From Halobacteriales archaeon QS_9_68_17 (GTDB lineage Archaea; Halobacteriota; Halobacteria; Halobacteriales; Natronoarchaeaceae): a stretch of 64,000 nt of DNA. A program made the position numbers and the translations under genes. The DNA lies in the NCBI GenBank assembly GCA_003023565.1, contig PXSA01000032.1, positions 90,411 to 154,410 of the forward strand. The letters run 5' to 3'. The notes under the pieces are model-generated. The model was not told the DNA's origin. It worked only from the letters and a program-made list of their open reading frames with translations, and made no database searches. Positions 9,484 to 18,672 of the stretch are shown here, piece by piece. The first letter of the stretch is position 1. The number at the start of each line of letters is the position of its first letter.

Positions 9484-9678
9484 TCACGATTTGATTACAC
9501 TTCCGAAACCGATCTCGAACCGGTCGTGCGATCCGTGGAACTCGCCTGCATTGTACAAGCGGACGCCGTGGACCGTCGCCCGGCGGAGCGTGGCGTGTTC
9601 CCACTGTCCGTCGTCGCGCCATCCGGTCGGGGTCCCCGCAGGCGGGCCGACGGAGGCGTCCCGCGTGTGGTCGTCCAT
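9484..9678 (-). pseudogene. DUF309 gene, N-terminal fragment
   Basis: From an ATG at 9678 the minus strand encodes [15 protein letters not shown] and then [18 protein letters not shown], closely matching the first 60 residues of the intact DUF309 copy ([15 protein letters not shown] and [18 protein letters not shown]). Similarity stops near 9515 and a stop codon follows. It is best read as the front half of the gene whose back half is at 8384-8568. Confidence 0.8.
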
Positions 9679-9772
9679 GTGCCGACTGTCGCCCCGAAGA
9701 GGCGTAACTCCGTCGCCGCGAGCGATCAGCAGGCCTAAGTCGCGGTGGCGGGGACGTGCTATCGACTCCCTG

Positions 9773-10474
9773 ATGGAATACGACGCGATCCTCTTCGACC
9801 ACGACGGCGTCATCACGACGCCGCCCCCGCTCGACCTGCTCCACGCCGCCGCCCGCCAGACGTTCGTCGAAGCGGGCGTCGAATCGCCGCCGGACCGCCA
9901 CGTCGAGGGCCTCGCCCTGGGCGTCACCGTCGACTGGCTGGAGGACCGCTGCGCGGAGTACGGCCTCGACCGCGACGAGTTCTGGGAACTCCGCGACGGC
10001 ACTGCCGCCGCCTTCCAGCGCGAAGCGGTTCGCGAGGGGGACAAGACGCCGTACGACGACGTGACCGCGCTGGACGCGCTCGACCACGACCTCGGCATCG
10101 TCAGTTCGAACCAGCACGAGACGATCGAGTTCGTGCTGGAGCACTTCGACCTGGCCGACCGGTTCGAGACGTACTACGGGCGCGAACCGGTCGTCGAAAG
10201 CATCCGCCGGCGGAAGCCGAACTCCCACTACGTGGAGCGCGCCCTCTCGGACCTGAACGCCGAGCGCGCGCTGTTCGTCGGGGACAGCGAGAGCGACGTC
10301 GAGGCGGCCCACAACGCCGGTATCGACTCCGCGTACCTCCACCGGCCGCACCGCGACGGCTCGCTGTCGGTCGACCCCACCCACGAACTCGACTCACTGA
10401 CGGACCTCCACGACCTCCCCGGCGTGCGGGCAGCCGCCGACGCCGGTCGCCGTGGATCGGTCACGGAGTCCTGA
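9773..10474 (+). CDS. HAD-family hydrolase
   Basis: This 233-residue protein has the HAD phosphatase motifs in order: motif I FDHDGVI at residues 8-14 (nucleophile Asp9), motif II IVSSNQ in the middle, a lysine in RRKPNSHY, and the acidic motif [14 protein letters not shown]. The cap is of the small helical type seen in phosphoglycolate phosphatase-like enzymes. The substrate cannot be told. The ATG at 9773 begins [12 protein letters not shown]; nothing conserved lies upstream. It is followed after about 70 bases by the CNNM-type gene on the same strand. Confidence 0.88.
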   Translation: MEYDAILFDHDGVITTPPPLDLLHAAARQTFVEAGVESPPDRHVEGLALGVTVDWLEDRCAEYGLDRDEFWELRDGTAAAFQREAVREGDKTPYDDVTALDALDHDLGIVSSNQHETIEFVLEHFDLADRFETYYGREPVVESIRRRKPNSHYVERALSDLNAERALFVGDSESDVEAAHNAGIDSAYLHRPHRDGSLSVDPTHELDSLTDLHDLPGVRAAADAGRRGSVTES

Positions 10475-10543
10475 TCCCCGCTCCACACCGTTTACCTGAC
10501 GCCGTAGCGTACCTCCGGCCATGAACGGCTTTCTCGGGAGGAG

Positions 10544-11914
10544 ATGGGGATGGTAGACGTCGTCTTCTCCGTTGCGCGCGTCCTCGCCGCGCTGTTTCTG
10601 GTCGCCCTGAACGGCTTCTTCGTGGCGGCGGAGTTCGCCTACGTCCGGATCCGATCGACGGCCGTCGACCGACTGATGGAGGAGGGGAAAGCGGGGGCGA
10701 CCCTCCTGCAGGATGCCATAGAGAACCTCGACGACTACCTCGCGACGACGCAGCTCGGGATCACGATCGCTTCCCTCGGGCTGGGGTGGATCGGCGAACC
10801 GGCCGTGGCGGCGCTCATCGAACCGGTACTGGCCCCGGTGCTCTCCGAGGGCGTGCTTCACCTCGTGGCCTTCGCGGTCGGGTTCGGCACTATCACGTTT
10901 CTCCACGTGGTCTTCGGCGAACTCGCGCCCAAGACGATCGCGATCGCGAAGGCCGAGCGGATCGCCCTGCTCGTCGCGCCGCCGATGAAGTTCTTCTACT
11001 ACGTGTTCGTCCCCGGCATCGTCGTGTTCAACGGGACGGCGAACTCCTTCACGCGGCTTATCGGCATTCCGCCCGCCTCCGAGACCGAGGAGACGCTCAC
11101 CGAGGAGGAGATCCTGACCGTCCTCTCCCGCTCGGGCAAGAAGGGCCACGTCGACAAGGAGGAGGTGTCGATGATCGAGCGCGTCTTCGCCCTCGACGAC
11201 ACCGTCGTCCGCGAGGTCATGGTCCCGCGGCCGGACGTCGTGACCGTCGACGCCGACCTCCCGCTGTCGGAACTCCGGTCGCTGATCGTCGAGGCCGGCC
11301 ACACCCGGTACCCCGTCCTCGACGGGAGCGACGACGGTCAGGTGGTCGGGTTCGTCGACGCCAAGGACGTCCTCCGGGCGCACGAACCCGCCGGGGACCG
11401 GACGAAACAGGTCACCGCCGGCGACATCGCCCGCGACATGCCGGTCGTCCCGGAGACCGGCCACGTCGACGACCTCCTCGCCGAGTTCCAGTCCGAGCGC
11501 GTCCAGATGGCCGCCGTGATCGACGAGTGGGGGTGGCTGGAGGGGATCGCCACCGTCGAGGACGTCGTCGAACTGATCGTCGGCGACATCCAGGACGTGT
11601 TCGACGCCGCCGAACCCGAACCCGCGATCGACCGCATCGGCGCGGGCACCTACGTCGTGGACGGGAGCGTCAGCGTCTCGGAGGTCAACCACGAACTGGA
11701 CGCCGACTTCGGGGTCGAGGACTTCGGGACGATCGGCGGACTGGTGTTCGACCGCCTCGGACGCGCCCCGGAGACCGGCGACAGCGTCGAGGCCGACGGC
11801 TACGAACTGGAAGTGAAGGGCGTCGAAGGCGCGCGGATCGCGAGCGTCACGGTCCGCGAGCGCCGGACCGACGAGGTCGCGTCGGCGGACGACGAGGAGA
11901 CCGAAGGCGAGTGA
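10544..11914 (+). CDS. CNNM/CorC-HlyC family membrane protein with CBS pair
   Basis: This 456-residue protein has the usual three parts: an N-terminal DUF21 transmembrane domain (about residues 1-195, three or four helices, with NGFFVAAEFAYVR near 23-35 and HVVFGELAPKTIA), a CBS-domain pair (about 215-335), and a C-terminal CorC/HlyC domain (about 350-430, ending in LEVKGVEGARIASV). The family is linked to magnesium or cobalt transport and its regulation by nucleotide binding to CBS. The last residues are acidic and disordered. The ATG at 10544 follows a GGGAGGAG sequence. Confidence 0.93.
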   Translation: MGMVDVVFSVARVLAALFLVALNGFFVAAEFAYVRIRSTAVDRLMEEGKAGATLLQDAIENLDDYLATTQLGITIASLGLGWIGEPAVAALIEPVLAPVLSEGVLHLVAFAVGFGTITFLHVVFGELAPKTIAIAKAERIALLVAPPMKFFYYVFVPGIVVFNGTANSFTRLIGIPPASETEETLTEEEILTVLSRSGKKGHVDKEEVSMIERVFALDDTVVREVMVPRPDVVTVDADLPLSELRSLIVEAGHTRYPVLDGSDDGQVVGFVDAKDVLRAHEPAGDRTKQVTAGDIARDMPVVPETGHVDDLLAEFQSERVQMAAVIDEWGWLEGIATVEDVVELIVGDIQDVFDAAEPEPAIDRIGAGTYVVDGSVSVSEVNHELDADFGVEDFGTIGGLVFDRLGRAPETGDSVEADGYELEVKGVEGARIASVTVRERRTDEVASADDEETEGE

Positions 11915-11923
11915 GTCGCCTCG

Positions 11924-12514
11924 TTACCCGTCCCCGTCGCGCCACTTCCCCCGAAGGAGCCCGTACTGCACCATGTCCCGGTGGTCGCCGTCGACGAACA
12001 TGAACTCGCGACGGCGGCCCTCCTCGGCGAACCCGAGCGACTCCAGCAGGCCGCGCGAGGCGTCGTTGAAGCCGAACGCCGCCGCGCCGATGGCGGGCGT
12101 GTCGTACGTCCGGAACGCGTAGTCGACGGCGAGCGAGACGGCTTCTTTTCCGTAGCCCTCGCCGTGAACTTCGGGGATCAACCAGTAGCCGAGTTCCGGC
12201 CGCTTGAAGTCGGCGTCCTGCACGGCCACCATCCCGATCCGCCCCACGGCGTCGGGTGCGTGGTCGTCCGGCGACCCGCCGAACGCCGCCACTTCGTCCG
12301 GCTGTCCCGGCCCGGCGTCGTCGCCGTCGAGACAGACGACGAACCGGTCCGACCCGTCGTCCGAGATCTCGATCGCCTCCTGGTTCCTGACCGGCGTACC
12401 GAGCGAGTAGCGGAGGTCTGGCTCCGTGGAACCGCGCTGGAGGAAGGGCACGTCGTCCTGCTCGGCCGTCCGGAGCGCGACTCGCTCGCCGCTCGCGACG
12501 CGTGCTCCCGGCAT
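11924..12514 (-). CDS. GNAT-family N-acetyltransferase
   Basis: This 196-residue protein of the RimJ/RimL-type GNAT fold begins RVALRTAEQDDVPFL. Its acetyl-CoA region is ELGYWLIPEVHGEGYGKEAVSL, with the Q/R-x-x-G-x-G/A loop represented as HGEGYG. The C-terminal part GLLESLGFAEEGRRREFMF is typical. The protein may acetylate a small molecule or a protein N-terminus; the substrate is unknown. I chose the ATG at 12514 because the GNAT homology begins just after it; an upstream in-frame start at 12541 adds nine residues. It is convergent with the CNNM gene, with a nine-base gap. Confidence 0.85.
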   Translation of the reverse strand: MPGARVASGERVALRTAEQDDVPFLQRGSTEPDLRYSLGTPVRNQEAIEISDDGSDRFVVCLDGDDAGPGQPDEVAAFGGSPDDHAPDAVGRIGMVAVQDADFKRPELGYWLIPEVHGEGYGKEAVSLAVDYAFRTYDTPAIGAAAFGFNDASRGLLESLGFAEEGRRREFMFVDGDHRDMVQYGLLRGKWRDGDG

Positions 12515-12677
12515 GTGCCGGGGGTCGCGGAGACGCAGCATAGGCTTTGTGTCTCGTCGCGGCCGGGGAACGGCGGTGACCGGGAACCGTCGTGCGAACG
12601 GCAGTCGGGACCACGAAACCCCGGGAAGCGGAAACCGGAGCCTTCAACCTCGGCGAAGGAGTACGCCCCGAGTGCGT

Positions 12678-12761
12678 GCGAGGGTAGCCAAGCCTGGAAA
12701 CGGCGGCGGACTCAAGATCCGCTCCTGTAGAGGTCCAAGGGTTCAAATCCCTTCCCTCGCA
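12678..12761 (+). tRNA. tRNA-Leu (anticodon CAA)
   Basis: The gene folds as a class II tRNA. The acceptor strands GCGAGGG and CCCTCGC close the cloverleaf. The anticodon arm GCGGA-CTCAAGA-TCCGC gives anticodon CAA. A long variable arm follows, and a T arm with GGTTCAAATCC. CCA is not encoded. The 11-base 3' end CTTCCCTCGCA is repeated at 12808-12818 and 14564-14574, marking a probable integration site. Confidence 0.95.
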
Positions 12762-12806
12762 TCGCCGGGGCCACACCCCGTGATGCGGAGGGCGCTCTCG
12801 GAGCGC

Positions 12807-12822
12807 TCTTCCCTCGCAAAAC
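12807..12822 (+). repeat. Direct repeat containing tRNA-Leu 3' end, left copy
   Basis: The 16 bases TCTTCCCTCGCAAAAC are identical to 14563-14578 and include the last 11 bases of the tRNA-Leu gene. Each copy sits beside a short GC-rich inverted sequence. The pair brackets 1.7 kb carrying two minus-strand genes, the pattern of attachment sites after site-specific integration, although no integrase is present. Confidence 0.6.
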
Positions 12823-13079
12823 TTCCTACCGAGGCGATTCGCCCGGAGTGTTAACCATGCCAACCCCAACGCACGTGTCCGTATCCATTCGGACTTTCGG
12901 GCGAATCGCGCGATGTACCCTAACCCAGGTGATCTCCGGTCCGTCTGCTATGGTCGAGATTCCGTTTCCGACAGCCGCCGAGGCGAGAGCGAACTCGCGG
13001 GTATTTCCTAATCGGGAAGATCACGAGTCAGAGCGTGTGTCCGTCAGGTTGGTGCGGAGCGGAGAGAAAGGGAGGTCTC

Positions 13080-13784
13080 TCAGGGCTCCGTCGCCTGCCC
13101 AGTGGGGTTCTCGTTGAGCCACCGTTCGAGCTCTTCTTCGTGCACTTGCCACTCGGCGAGCAGCCGGTCGTACTCCTCGCGGGCCGCGTCAGCGCCGCGG
13201 TAGTCGGCGATCGGTTTCAGCCGGTTCTTCATCATCTTCTGGCACATCGCGGTCTCGTCGTACCGGTCGTACCCACACTGTGTGAGGATATCGTGGACGG
13301 CCGCCCAGAACCCGATCCCCTTCGGATTCTCGTCGACTTCGTCGCCGACCATCGGGAGCGGTTCCTCGAACGCTCGGTAGTACGCCAGAGAAAACGGTGT
13401 GACGAGCTGTTTCGATCGATGCGCCCACTCGCCACCGATCTCGCCTAACGCGTCCTCCTGCTGCTTCAGGAGGCTATCGTACCTTCCTCCCTCCCGTTCG
13501 TCTTCGAATCGTCGAAGGTCCCACGAAACGAGGCCGTCGAACTCGTTCCATCGGTTCGATTCGCGCGCAACGAGCGCGTCCGGGTCTCCCTCGAAGACCA
13601 GTCGAACCAGACCGCCGTCCGGCCCGGAGTCGTACGCCGCGAACTGCCGATACGACCAGAACCAACCGGTCTCCCAGTGCTCGCTCGCCTCGAAGCGATC
13701 CCACGCATCTACGAGATATGCTCGAACGAATCGCTCTTCGTCTGCCGTGGATTCGAACTCGAACTCGATGGTCGCGCCAGCCAT
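13080..13784 (-). CDS. Hypothetical protein
   Basis: This 234-residue acidic soluble protein is rich in Trp, Tyr and Arg and has no transmembrane segment or known catalytic motif that I recognise. It starts MAGATIEFEFESTADEERFVRAYLVDAWDRFE and ends in a charged tail. It lies between the two 16-base repeats, together with cytidine deaminase. The plus strand before it (12823-13079) holds no gene that I can see. Confidence 0.6.
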   Translation of the reverse strand: MAGATIEFEFESTADEERFVRAYLVDAWDRFEASEHWETGWFWSYRQFAAYDSGPDGGLVRLVFEGDPDALVARESNRWNEFDGLVSWDLRRFEDEREGGRYDSLLKQQEDALGEIGGEWAHRSKQLVTPFSLAYYRAFEEPLPMVGDEVDENPKGIGFWAAVHDILTQCGYDRYDETAMCQKMMKNRLKPIADYRGADAAREEYDRLLAEWQVHEEELERWLNENPTGQATEP

Positions 13785-13908
13785 AACGTGGGTTTCCGCG
13801 AAAATATTGATGTACTTCCTGTCCAGCGGTCTGGTTTCCGGCGAGTCGGCCCCGCGGAATCTCTCAGAGTATCACGTGCTCGCCCGGCAGTTCTTCCCGG
13901 CGTCTCAA

Positions 13909-14343
13909 TTACCAGGTGCGGGTCGGGAGCAGGTCGATAGCGCTCACGGCCCTCTTTTCTCCGTCGACGGGGACGATGACGCGCATCTCGTCGTTGTAGT
14001 CCGCCAGTAGTTCTCGGCAACTTCCGCACGGTGGAACGACCCGTGCCTCGTCCGTATCGTGAGACGGCATCGGGTACGCGACGGCGACGCAGGTGTCGAT
14101 ATCGTCGTGACTGCACCCGTCGGCGATCGCGGCACCGAGCGCCACCGGTTCCGCGCACATCGACGCCCGACCGACAGATGCAGGCAAGCTCACGCCCTCG
14201 TACACAGCGCCGTCGGTCGTTCGAACTCCGGCAGCCACGATGTGTGCGCCCTCGAAGAAATCCGGATCGAAGGTGCGCTCGTTCGTCTGTACGATGTGCT
14301 CGACAAGACCCTCGTCTTCCGACGAGAGGGGAGCAGTCTCCAT
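13909..14343 (-). CDS. cdd: Cytidine deaminase
   Basis: This 144-residue zinc cytidine deaminase hydrolyses cytidine or deoxycytidine to uridine or deoxyuridine in pyrimidine salvage. The active-site motif CAEPVALGAA supplies the first zinc cysteine and the catalytic glutamate, and PPCGSCRELL supplies the other two cysteines. The length matches the short homotetrameric class. I chose the ATG at 14343 (METAPLSSEDEG) because the domain starts there; upstream in-frame ATGs at 14358 and 14382 would add a few residues. It is one of two genes inside the repeat-bounded segment beside tRNA-Leu. Confidence 0.9.
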   Translation of the reverse strand: METAPLSSEDEGLVEHIVQTNERTFDPDFFEGAHIVAAGVRTTDGAVYEGVSLPASVGRASMCAEPVALGAAIADGCSHDDIDTCVAVAYPMPSHDTDEARVVPPCGSCRELLADYNDEMRVIVPVDGEKRAVSAIDLLPTRTW

Positions 14344-14562
14344 ACTCGTTCGACCGACCATCGAGTGATAGCGTTTTTGCACCGCTGTTCCGAGTAATCC
14401 GGAGCATCGTTGGATTCCCCAGCCGCTTCACGGAGCCTTCGCCGGCGAACTGTCGCGGATGCGAGCGCCTTCTCGCGGTCCATCCGTTCAAATCGCGTCA
14501 CGCGTACTGCCGGCCCACGCGGGTCCTCACGGACAGTACGAGGGACCGTCTCTTCGGGGCGT

Positions 14563-14578
14563 TCTTCCCTCGCAAAAC
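14563..14578 (+). repeat. Direct repeat containing tRNA-Leu 3' end, right copy
   Basis: This copy is identical over 16 bases to 12807-12822. It lies just downstream of the cytidine deaminase segment and before the RNase H-like gene, and forms the right boundary of the putative small island. Confidence 0.6.
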
Positions 14579-14609
14579 GTCTCACGGCACCGCGTCGACA
14601 GCGACGTCC

Positions 14610-15359
14610 TCAGTCAGGGCACTCGCAGGCGAACACGTCCTCGTGGAGGTGCTCACAGACCGTCTCCATTAGCGCCGCGAGGTTCACCGTGTCCTCGCGG
14701 TTGTAGGCGACGAGCGTCTCCAGCGCCTCGTCATCGCCGGCCTCGTACTCGCGCCAGAGGCGGACGGCGTCCTCGCCGGAGATGTCGGGGCGGTCGCGTT
14801 CGAGGCCGATGTCGCGCTCGACGGCCTGCAGGCCGCCCGAGAGGCCGAGGCGCTTGCAGGGGTACATGAGGTCGACGTGGGGCACGTCGATGGAGACGTC
14901 GAACGACTGCTTCAGGAAGGGGACGTCGAAGCGCTTGCCGTTGAACGTCGCGACGAGCGACGCGTCGGCGAACTGCTCGCGGATCCGCTCGGCGGTGAGG
15001 TCCTCGCCGCGGACGAGCGTCGTCGTCTCGCCGTCTCGGTGGAAACTCACCGTCGTCACGTCGTTGTAGTCGGCGCTCAGGCCGGTCGTCTCGATGTCGA
15101 AGTAGCAGGTCTCGTCGCGGAAGTTCTCGTACAGTCGCCAGTGCTCGCCGCCGGGGAACTGCTCGGCGAAGAACTCGGCGTCGCCGTCGTCCAGGTGCTC
15201 CCAGGCGTCGGCGATGAACGACTCGACGCGCTCGCCCGTCGTCGGGCCGAGCGCGTCGGGGTCGAACGCCTCCCAGCGCGTGATGCCGTCGCGCCAGAGG
15301 CGTCGCTCGGTCGTCTCGCCCACGCCGCGGACGGGGATGAAACTGTTCTCGATTCGCAC
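14610..15359 (-). CDS. Ribonuclease H-like (YprB-type) exonuclease domain protein
   Basis: This 249-residue protein has the DnaQ-like nuclease motifs: FDIETTG at residues 87-93, FNGKRFDVPF in the middle and YNREDTVNL near the C-terminus, supplying the acidic metal-binding residues. The N-terminal segment GVGETTERRLWRDGI resembles a helix-hairpin-helix, suggesting DNA binding. The family matches the RNase H-like domain of YprB/MrfB, here without a partner helicase next to it. It probably acts as a 3'-5' exonuclease in repair. A larger relative of the same fold is at 50261-51709. Confidence 0.85.
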   Translation of the reverse strand: MRIENSFIPVRGVGETTERRLWRDGITRWEAFDPDALGPTTGERVESFIADAWEHLDDGDAEFFAEQFPGGEHWRLYENFRDETCYFDIETTGLSADYNDVTTVSFHRDGETTTLVRGEDLTAERIREQFADASLVATFNGKRFDVPFLKQSFDVSIDVPHVDLMYPCKRLGLSGGLQAVERDIGLERDRPDISGEDAVRLWREYEAGDDEALETLVAYNREDTVNLAALMETVCEHLHEDVFACECPD

Positions 15360-15450
15360 GTGTCGGTGAGGGAACCACGCCGACTAAATGCTTTCTACCG
15401 GAGGGCGGCGGGCAGTATCGTTATAGTGATGGATCGTGAACGACTGAACG

Positions 15451-15831
15451 ATGGAGAACGCACTCCTCGCCGACGAGTCGGCCGACCGGATCGTCACCCT
15501 CTGCCGAACGGCTATCGGGGACAGCCTCCGCTCGGTCACGTACTTCACCCGCGACGACTTCGAGCAACTGTACCTCCGCGGCGACCTGGAGCAGGACGCG
15601 GACCTGATGGGCTTCATCGGCCACGAGTGGCAGGACTTCAAGAACACGCAGACCGCCTACGAGGGGTCGGAACTCGGCGACTACGAGTACACCATCCGCG
15701 CGTTCGAGAACGGCTATCTGGTGCGCGTGACCACGGGTCGGGAGGGCGTGTTCGCCACGACGGACAGCCTCACCCTCCAGCAGTACGAGGAGGTCGCGGG
15801 GGCCATCAGGAAAGTTCTCCGGGAGCAGTAG
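15451..15831 (+). CDS. Conserved haloarchaeal protein of unknown function
   Basis: This 126-residue acidic soluble protein has conserved-looking segments SVTYFTRDDFEQLYLR and EYTIRAFENGYLVRV, and ends in a helix QQYEEVAGAIRKVL. A TATA-like GTTATAG about 30 bases before the ATG at 15451 supports a leaderless start. It is followed 44 bases later by the inositol-phosphatase family gene. I do not recognise a function. Confidence 0.75.
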   Translation: MENALLADESADRIVTLCRTAIGDSLRSVTYFTRDDFEQLYLRGDLEQDADLMGFIGHEWQDFKNTQTAYEGSELGDYEYTIRAFENGYLVRVTTGREGVFATTDSLTLQQYEEVAGAIRKVLREQ

Positions 15832-15874
15832 CAGTGCCGGCACGCCTTTCGGGCGCGGCGTCGACGGGTGACGT

Positions 15875-16699
15875 ATGGACGACCAGGCACGCGCGGAACT
15901 CGCGGAGCGGGCGGCGGCCGCCGGGGCGACGGTCGCGTCCGACGCGTTCCGCACGGCGGTCGAGGTCGAGACGAAGGCGGACGCCGAACCGGTCACGCAG
16001 GTCGACAGGGACGCCCAGCGGCGCGTGACCGAGGTGATCCGCGAGGAGCGCCCCGACGAGACGGTGGTCGGCGAGGAGGGCGAGACGCCGAAGTCGATCC
16101 CCGAGGGCGAACCGTCGTGGGTCGTCGACCCCATCGACGGGACGAAGAACTTCGCCCGCGGCTCGCGGACGTGGGGGACGAGCGTCGCCGCGGTCACCCC
16201 CGACGGCGTCGCCGGGGCCGCGAACGTCTTCCCGGCGGTCGACGACGTCTACGTCGTCGGCGGGAACGGTCTGGGTCCCGAGAGCGCGGGGCCGCGTCGG
16301 AACGGCGAACCGGTCGCGGTCAGCGACGTCGACACGCCCGAGGAGGCACTCGTCGGACCGCTGATGCTGTGGACTCGGGATCGCCGTGACGAGTTCGTGG
16401 CGGCGCTCGGCGAGACCGCGCGGCGGTTCGACGACGTGCGCCGCGTCGGGTCGGCGCAGGCGATGCTGTCGCGGACCGCCGCCGGCGAGATAGACGGGAC
16501 GTTCACGAACCTCTCGCCGCCGCCGTGGGACACCGTCGCCGGCGTGGCGCTGGTCCGGGCGGCCGGCGGGCGCGTGACGAACCTCGACGGGGACCGCTGG
16601 TCGCCGGACGACCGGGGGCTGGTCGCGTCCAACGGCGAGATACACGACGCCCTGCGCGAGGCCGCGGCGGCGCTCCCGTCCGGCGGGGACGGGGAGTAG
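15875..16699 (+). CDS. Inositol monophosphatase-family protein
   Basis: This 274-residue protein has the metal-dependent sugar phosphatase motifs: VGEEG near residue 67, DPIDGTKNFARG near 89-100 and WDTVAGVALVRAAGG near 210-224. The family includes inositol-1-phosphatase and archaeal bifunctional fructose-1,6-bisphosphatases; the true substrate cannot be told. It lies in a same-strand run with the Lrp-type regulator 31 bases downstream. Confidence 0.92.
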   Translation: MDDQARAELAERAAAAGATVASDAFRTAVEVETKADAEPVTQVDRDAQRRVTEVIREERPDETVVGEEGETPKSIPEGEPSWVVDPIDGTKNFARGSRTWGTSVAAVTPDGVAGAANVFPAVDDVYVVGGNGLGPESAGPRRNGEPVAVSDVDTPEEALVGPLMLWTRDRRDEFVAALGETARRFDDVRRVGSAQAMLSRTAAGEIDGTFTNLSPPPWDTVAGVALVRAAGGRVTNLDGDRWSPDDRGLVASNGEIHDALREAAAALPSGGDGE

Positions 16700-16729
16700 A
16701 TTGACGGGAGCGGGGTCTGAGATCCGAGC

Positions 16730-17182
16730 ATGGACCTCGACGACACCGACCGCGAGATCCTGCGGATCCTGCAGGACGACGCGCGGACGCCGTTCAGCGA
16801 GATCGCCCGCGAGATCGACATGTCCAGCGCGACGGTTCACGACCGCGTCTCGCGGATGGAGGAGGCGGGGGTCATCGAGGGGTACCACGCGAGCGTCGAC
16901 CCGCGGACGGTCGGCCTCGGCATCTCCGCGATAGTCGGTCTACGCGTCGAGCAGGGGCGAGAACAGGACACGCTCGACCGCCTCGCGGCGATAGACGGCG
17001 TGCAGGAGGTCCACCTGACCACCGGCGAGTGGGACGTGATGGCGCGGGTGTACGCCGAGGACGCGGACGAACTGCGCGAGATGATGTTCGAGCGGATCGC
17101 CCGGATGGACGGCTTCGCCCGGTCCCAGACGATGGTCATCCTCGGCACGCACCACGAGGACGAGCGGTTGCCGGTCGAGTGA
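16730..17182 (+). CDS. Lrp/AsnC family transcriptional regulator
   Basis: This 150-residue protein has the standard two domains: an N-terminal winged helix ([18 protein letters not shown], then the recognition region [18 protein letters not shown]) and a C-terminal AsnC/RAM ligand-binding domain ([18 protein letters not shown]). It probably binds an amino acid or related metabolite and forms octamers. The stop overlaps the GTG start of the DUF63 gene, so the two are likely co-transcribed. Confidence 0.93.
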   Translation: MDLDDTDREILRILQDDARTPFSEIAREIDMSSATVHDRVSRMEEAGVIEGYHASVDPRTVGLGISAIVGLRVEQGREQDTLDRLAAIDGVQEVHLTTGEWDVMARVYAEDADELREMMFERIARMDGFARSQTMVILGTHHEDERLPVE

Positions 17183-18369
17183 CGACCGACGGCCGGACCG
17201 CGACACGGGGAGCGAGAACGGCCGTCGACGGCGACGAGCGGGCGTGGGCCGCGCTCGTCGCGAGCGCCGTCGCGCTACTGGGTATCGGGTCGGCCCTGTT
17301 CCCCCGGCGAGTGTACGCGAACTTCATCTGGCAGTACTTCTGGGGGCCGGTGTACGCCGACTCGGAGGGCGCGAACTGCGTCGCGTGGGCGAACGGCGAC
17401 CAGCGCCTGCTCGGCAGCAGCGAGTGCGCGTCGCTACGGAACGACCCCCAGCGGCTGTCCGAACTCGGCCCGGTCGCGGAGCCCGGCTACACCGTGGTAT
17501 CCGAGGTGGGGTACGTCGTCATCCTGCTCGTGATGCTGGTCGGCGTCATCTTCCTGCTTCGGCGGCTCGACCTCTCGCGCTACCGGTCGCTGTTCTACGC
17601 GCTGTTCCCGTTCATGCTGTTCGGCGGGGCGCTCCGGGTCGTCGAGGACGGAAACGTCGCGGCGATGCGGGCCGGCGTCGACCAACCGATCAGCTACCCG
17701 CTCAACACCCTCCTCATCAGCCCCCTTATCTACTTCACGATGTTTTTCATCGCGCTCGGCGCGCTCGTCGGCGCGGTGTGGCTCGAACGGAGCGGTCACG
17801 TCGACCGCTACGAGTACCCGCTCGCGGGCATCGGGACGGCGGCGCTGGTGGCCTGCGTCGGCTACCTCTCCGTGCTCGCCGCGACGACCGACTACGTGTA
17901 CTTCTACCCCTCCATCCCGGCCGTCGTCCTCCTCGGCGCGTCCGGCGCGGCGGCCGCGACGTGGCTCGCCGTCGAGCGGTACGCACCGGAGATCAACCGC
18001 GGGACGGGCCTGATCGGCCTGGTGATACTCTGGGGCCACGCGATAGACGGCGTCGCGAACGTCGTCGGCCTCGACTGGGCCGCCGAACTCGACGTCCACT
18101 ACGGCGACCTCGGCCCGAAACACCCCGTCAACGCCGGTATCGTCGACATAACCGACGCCGTGCTGCCGGCGAGTATCACCCACTACACCGGCACGGCGTG
18201 GCCGTTCCTGCTGGTCAAACTCGCGGCCGCCGTCCTCGTCGTCTGGATCTTCGACGACCAGATCTTCGAGGAGAGCCCCCGCTACACGATACTGCTACTG
18301 ATAACGGTGCTAGCGGTCGGTCTCGGTCCCGGGACCCGCGATATGCTCCGCGCGACCTTCGGCATTTAG
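17179..18369 (+). CDS. DUF63 family integral membrane protein
   Basis: This 396-residue protein has about nine or ten transmembrane helices and contains typical DUF63 segments such as [30 protein letters not shown] and [16 protein letters not shown]. The function is unknown. The GTG at 17179 overlaps the Lrp stop codon in the pattern GTGA and is the only start before the first membrane helix. The 3' end overlaps the convergent zinc-ribbon gene by 60 bases. Confidence 0.9.
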   Translation: MTTDGRTATRGARTAVDGDERAWAALVASAVALLGIGSALFPRRVYANFIWQYFWGPVYADSEGANCVAWANGDQRLLGSSECASLRNDPQRLSELGPVAEPGYTVVSEVGYVVILLVMLVGVIFLLRRLDLSRYRSLFYALFPFMLFGGALRVVEDGNVAAMRAGVDQPISYPLNTLLISPLIYFTMFFIALGALVGAVWLERSGHVDRYEYPLAGIGTAALVACVGYLSVLAATTDYVYFYPSIPAVVLLGASGAAAATWLAVERYAPEINRGTGLIGLVILWGHAIDGVANVVGLDWAAELDVHYGDLGPKHPVNAGIVDITDAVLPASITHYTGTAWPFLLVKLAAAVLVVWIFDDQIFEESPRYTILLLITVLAVGLGPGTRDMLRATFGI

Positions 18370-18531
18370 CCGCTCCAGCGCGCTCTCCGGGAAGTACCGG
18401 TTCCCGCACTCGGCACACACCGCGACCTGCACCGGTTCCGCCATGTCGACGCCCGCGACCTCCGTCCCGACCGACCGCTTCCTGAGCGCGCCACCGCAGG
18501 TCGCACACCCGAGGTCGAACTCGGTCGTCAT
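18310..18531 (-). CDS. Small zinc-ribbon protein
   Basis: This 73-residue protein has two CxxC pairs, CATCGG at about residues 9-14 and CAECGN at about 39-44, so it is probably a zinc ribbon. The residues FPESALERL follow. The gene overlaps the end of the DUF63 gene by 60 bases in convergent orientation, a short antisense overlap. The function is unknown. Confidence 0.75.
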   Translation of the reverse strand: MTTEFDLGCATCGGALRKRSVGTEVAGVDMAEPVQVAVCAECGNRYFPESALERLNAEGRAEHIAGPGTETDR

Positions 18532-18672
18532 ACTCGCCCCACAGGGATGATACGGTCGTTCATGGTAAGTATTGGCACACCGCTAGTCCCTACGACACTC
18601 CGCGACATAAAACTACGGTGCCACGGGCCGGACCGAGTCGAGATCGGGCGACAGCGGCGGACTGTCCGGCGA

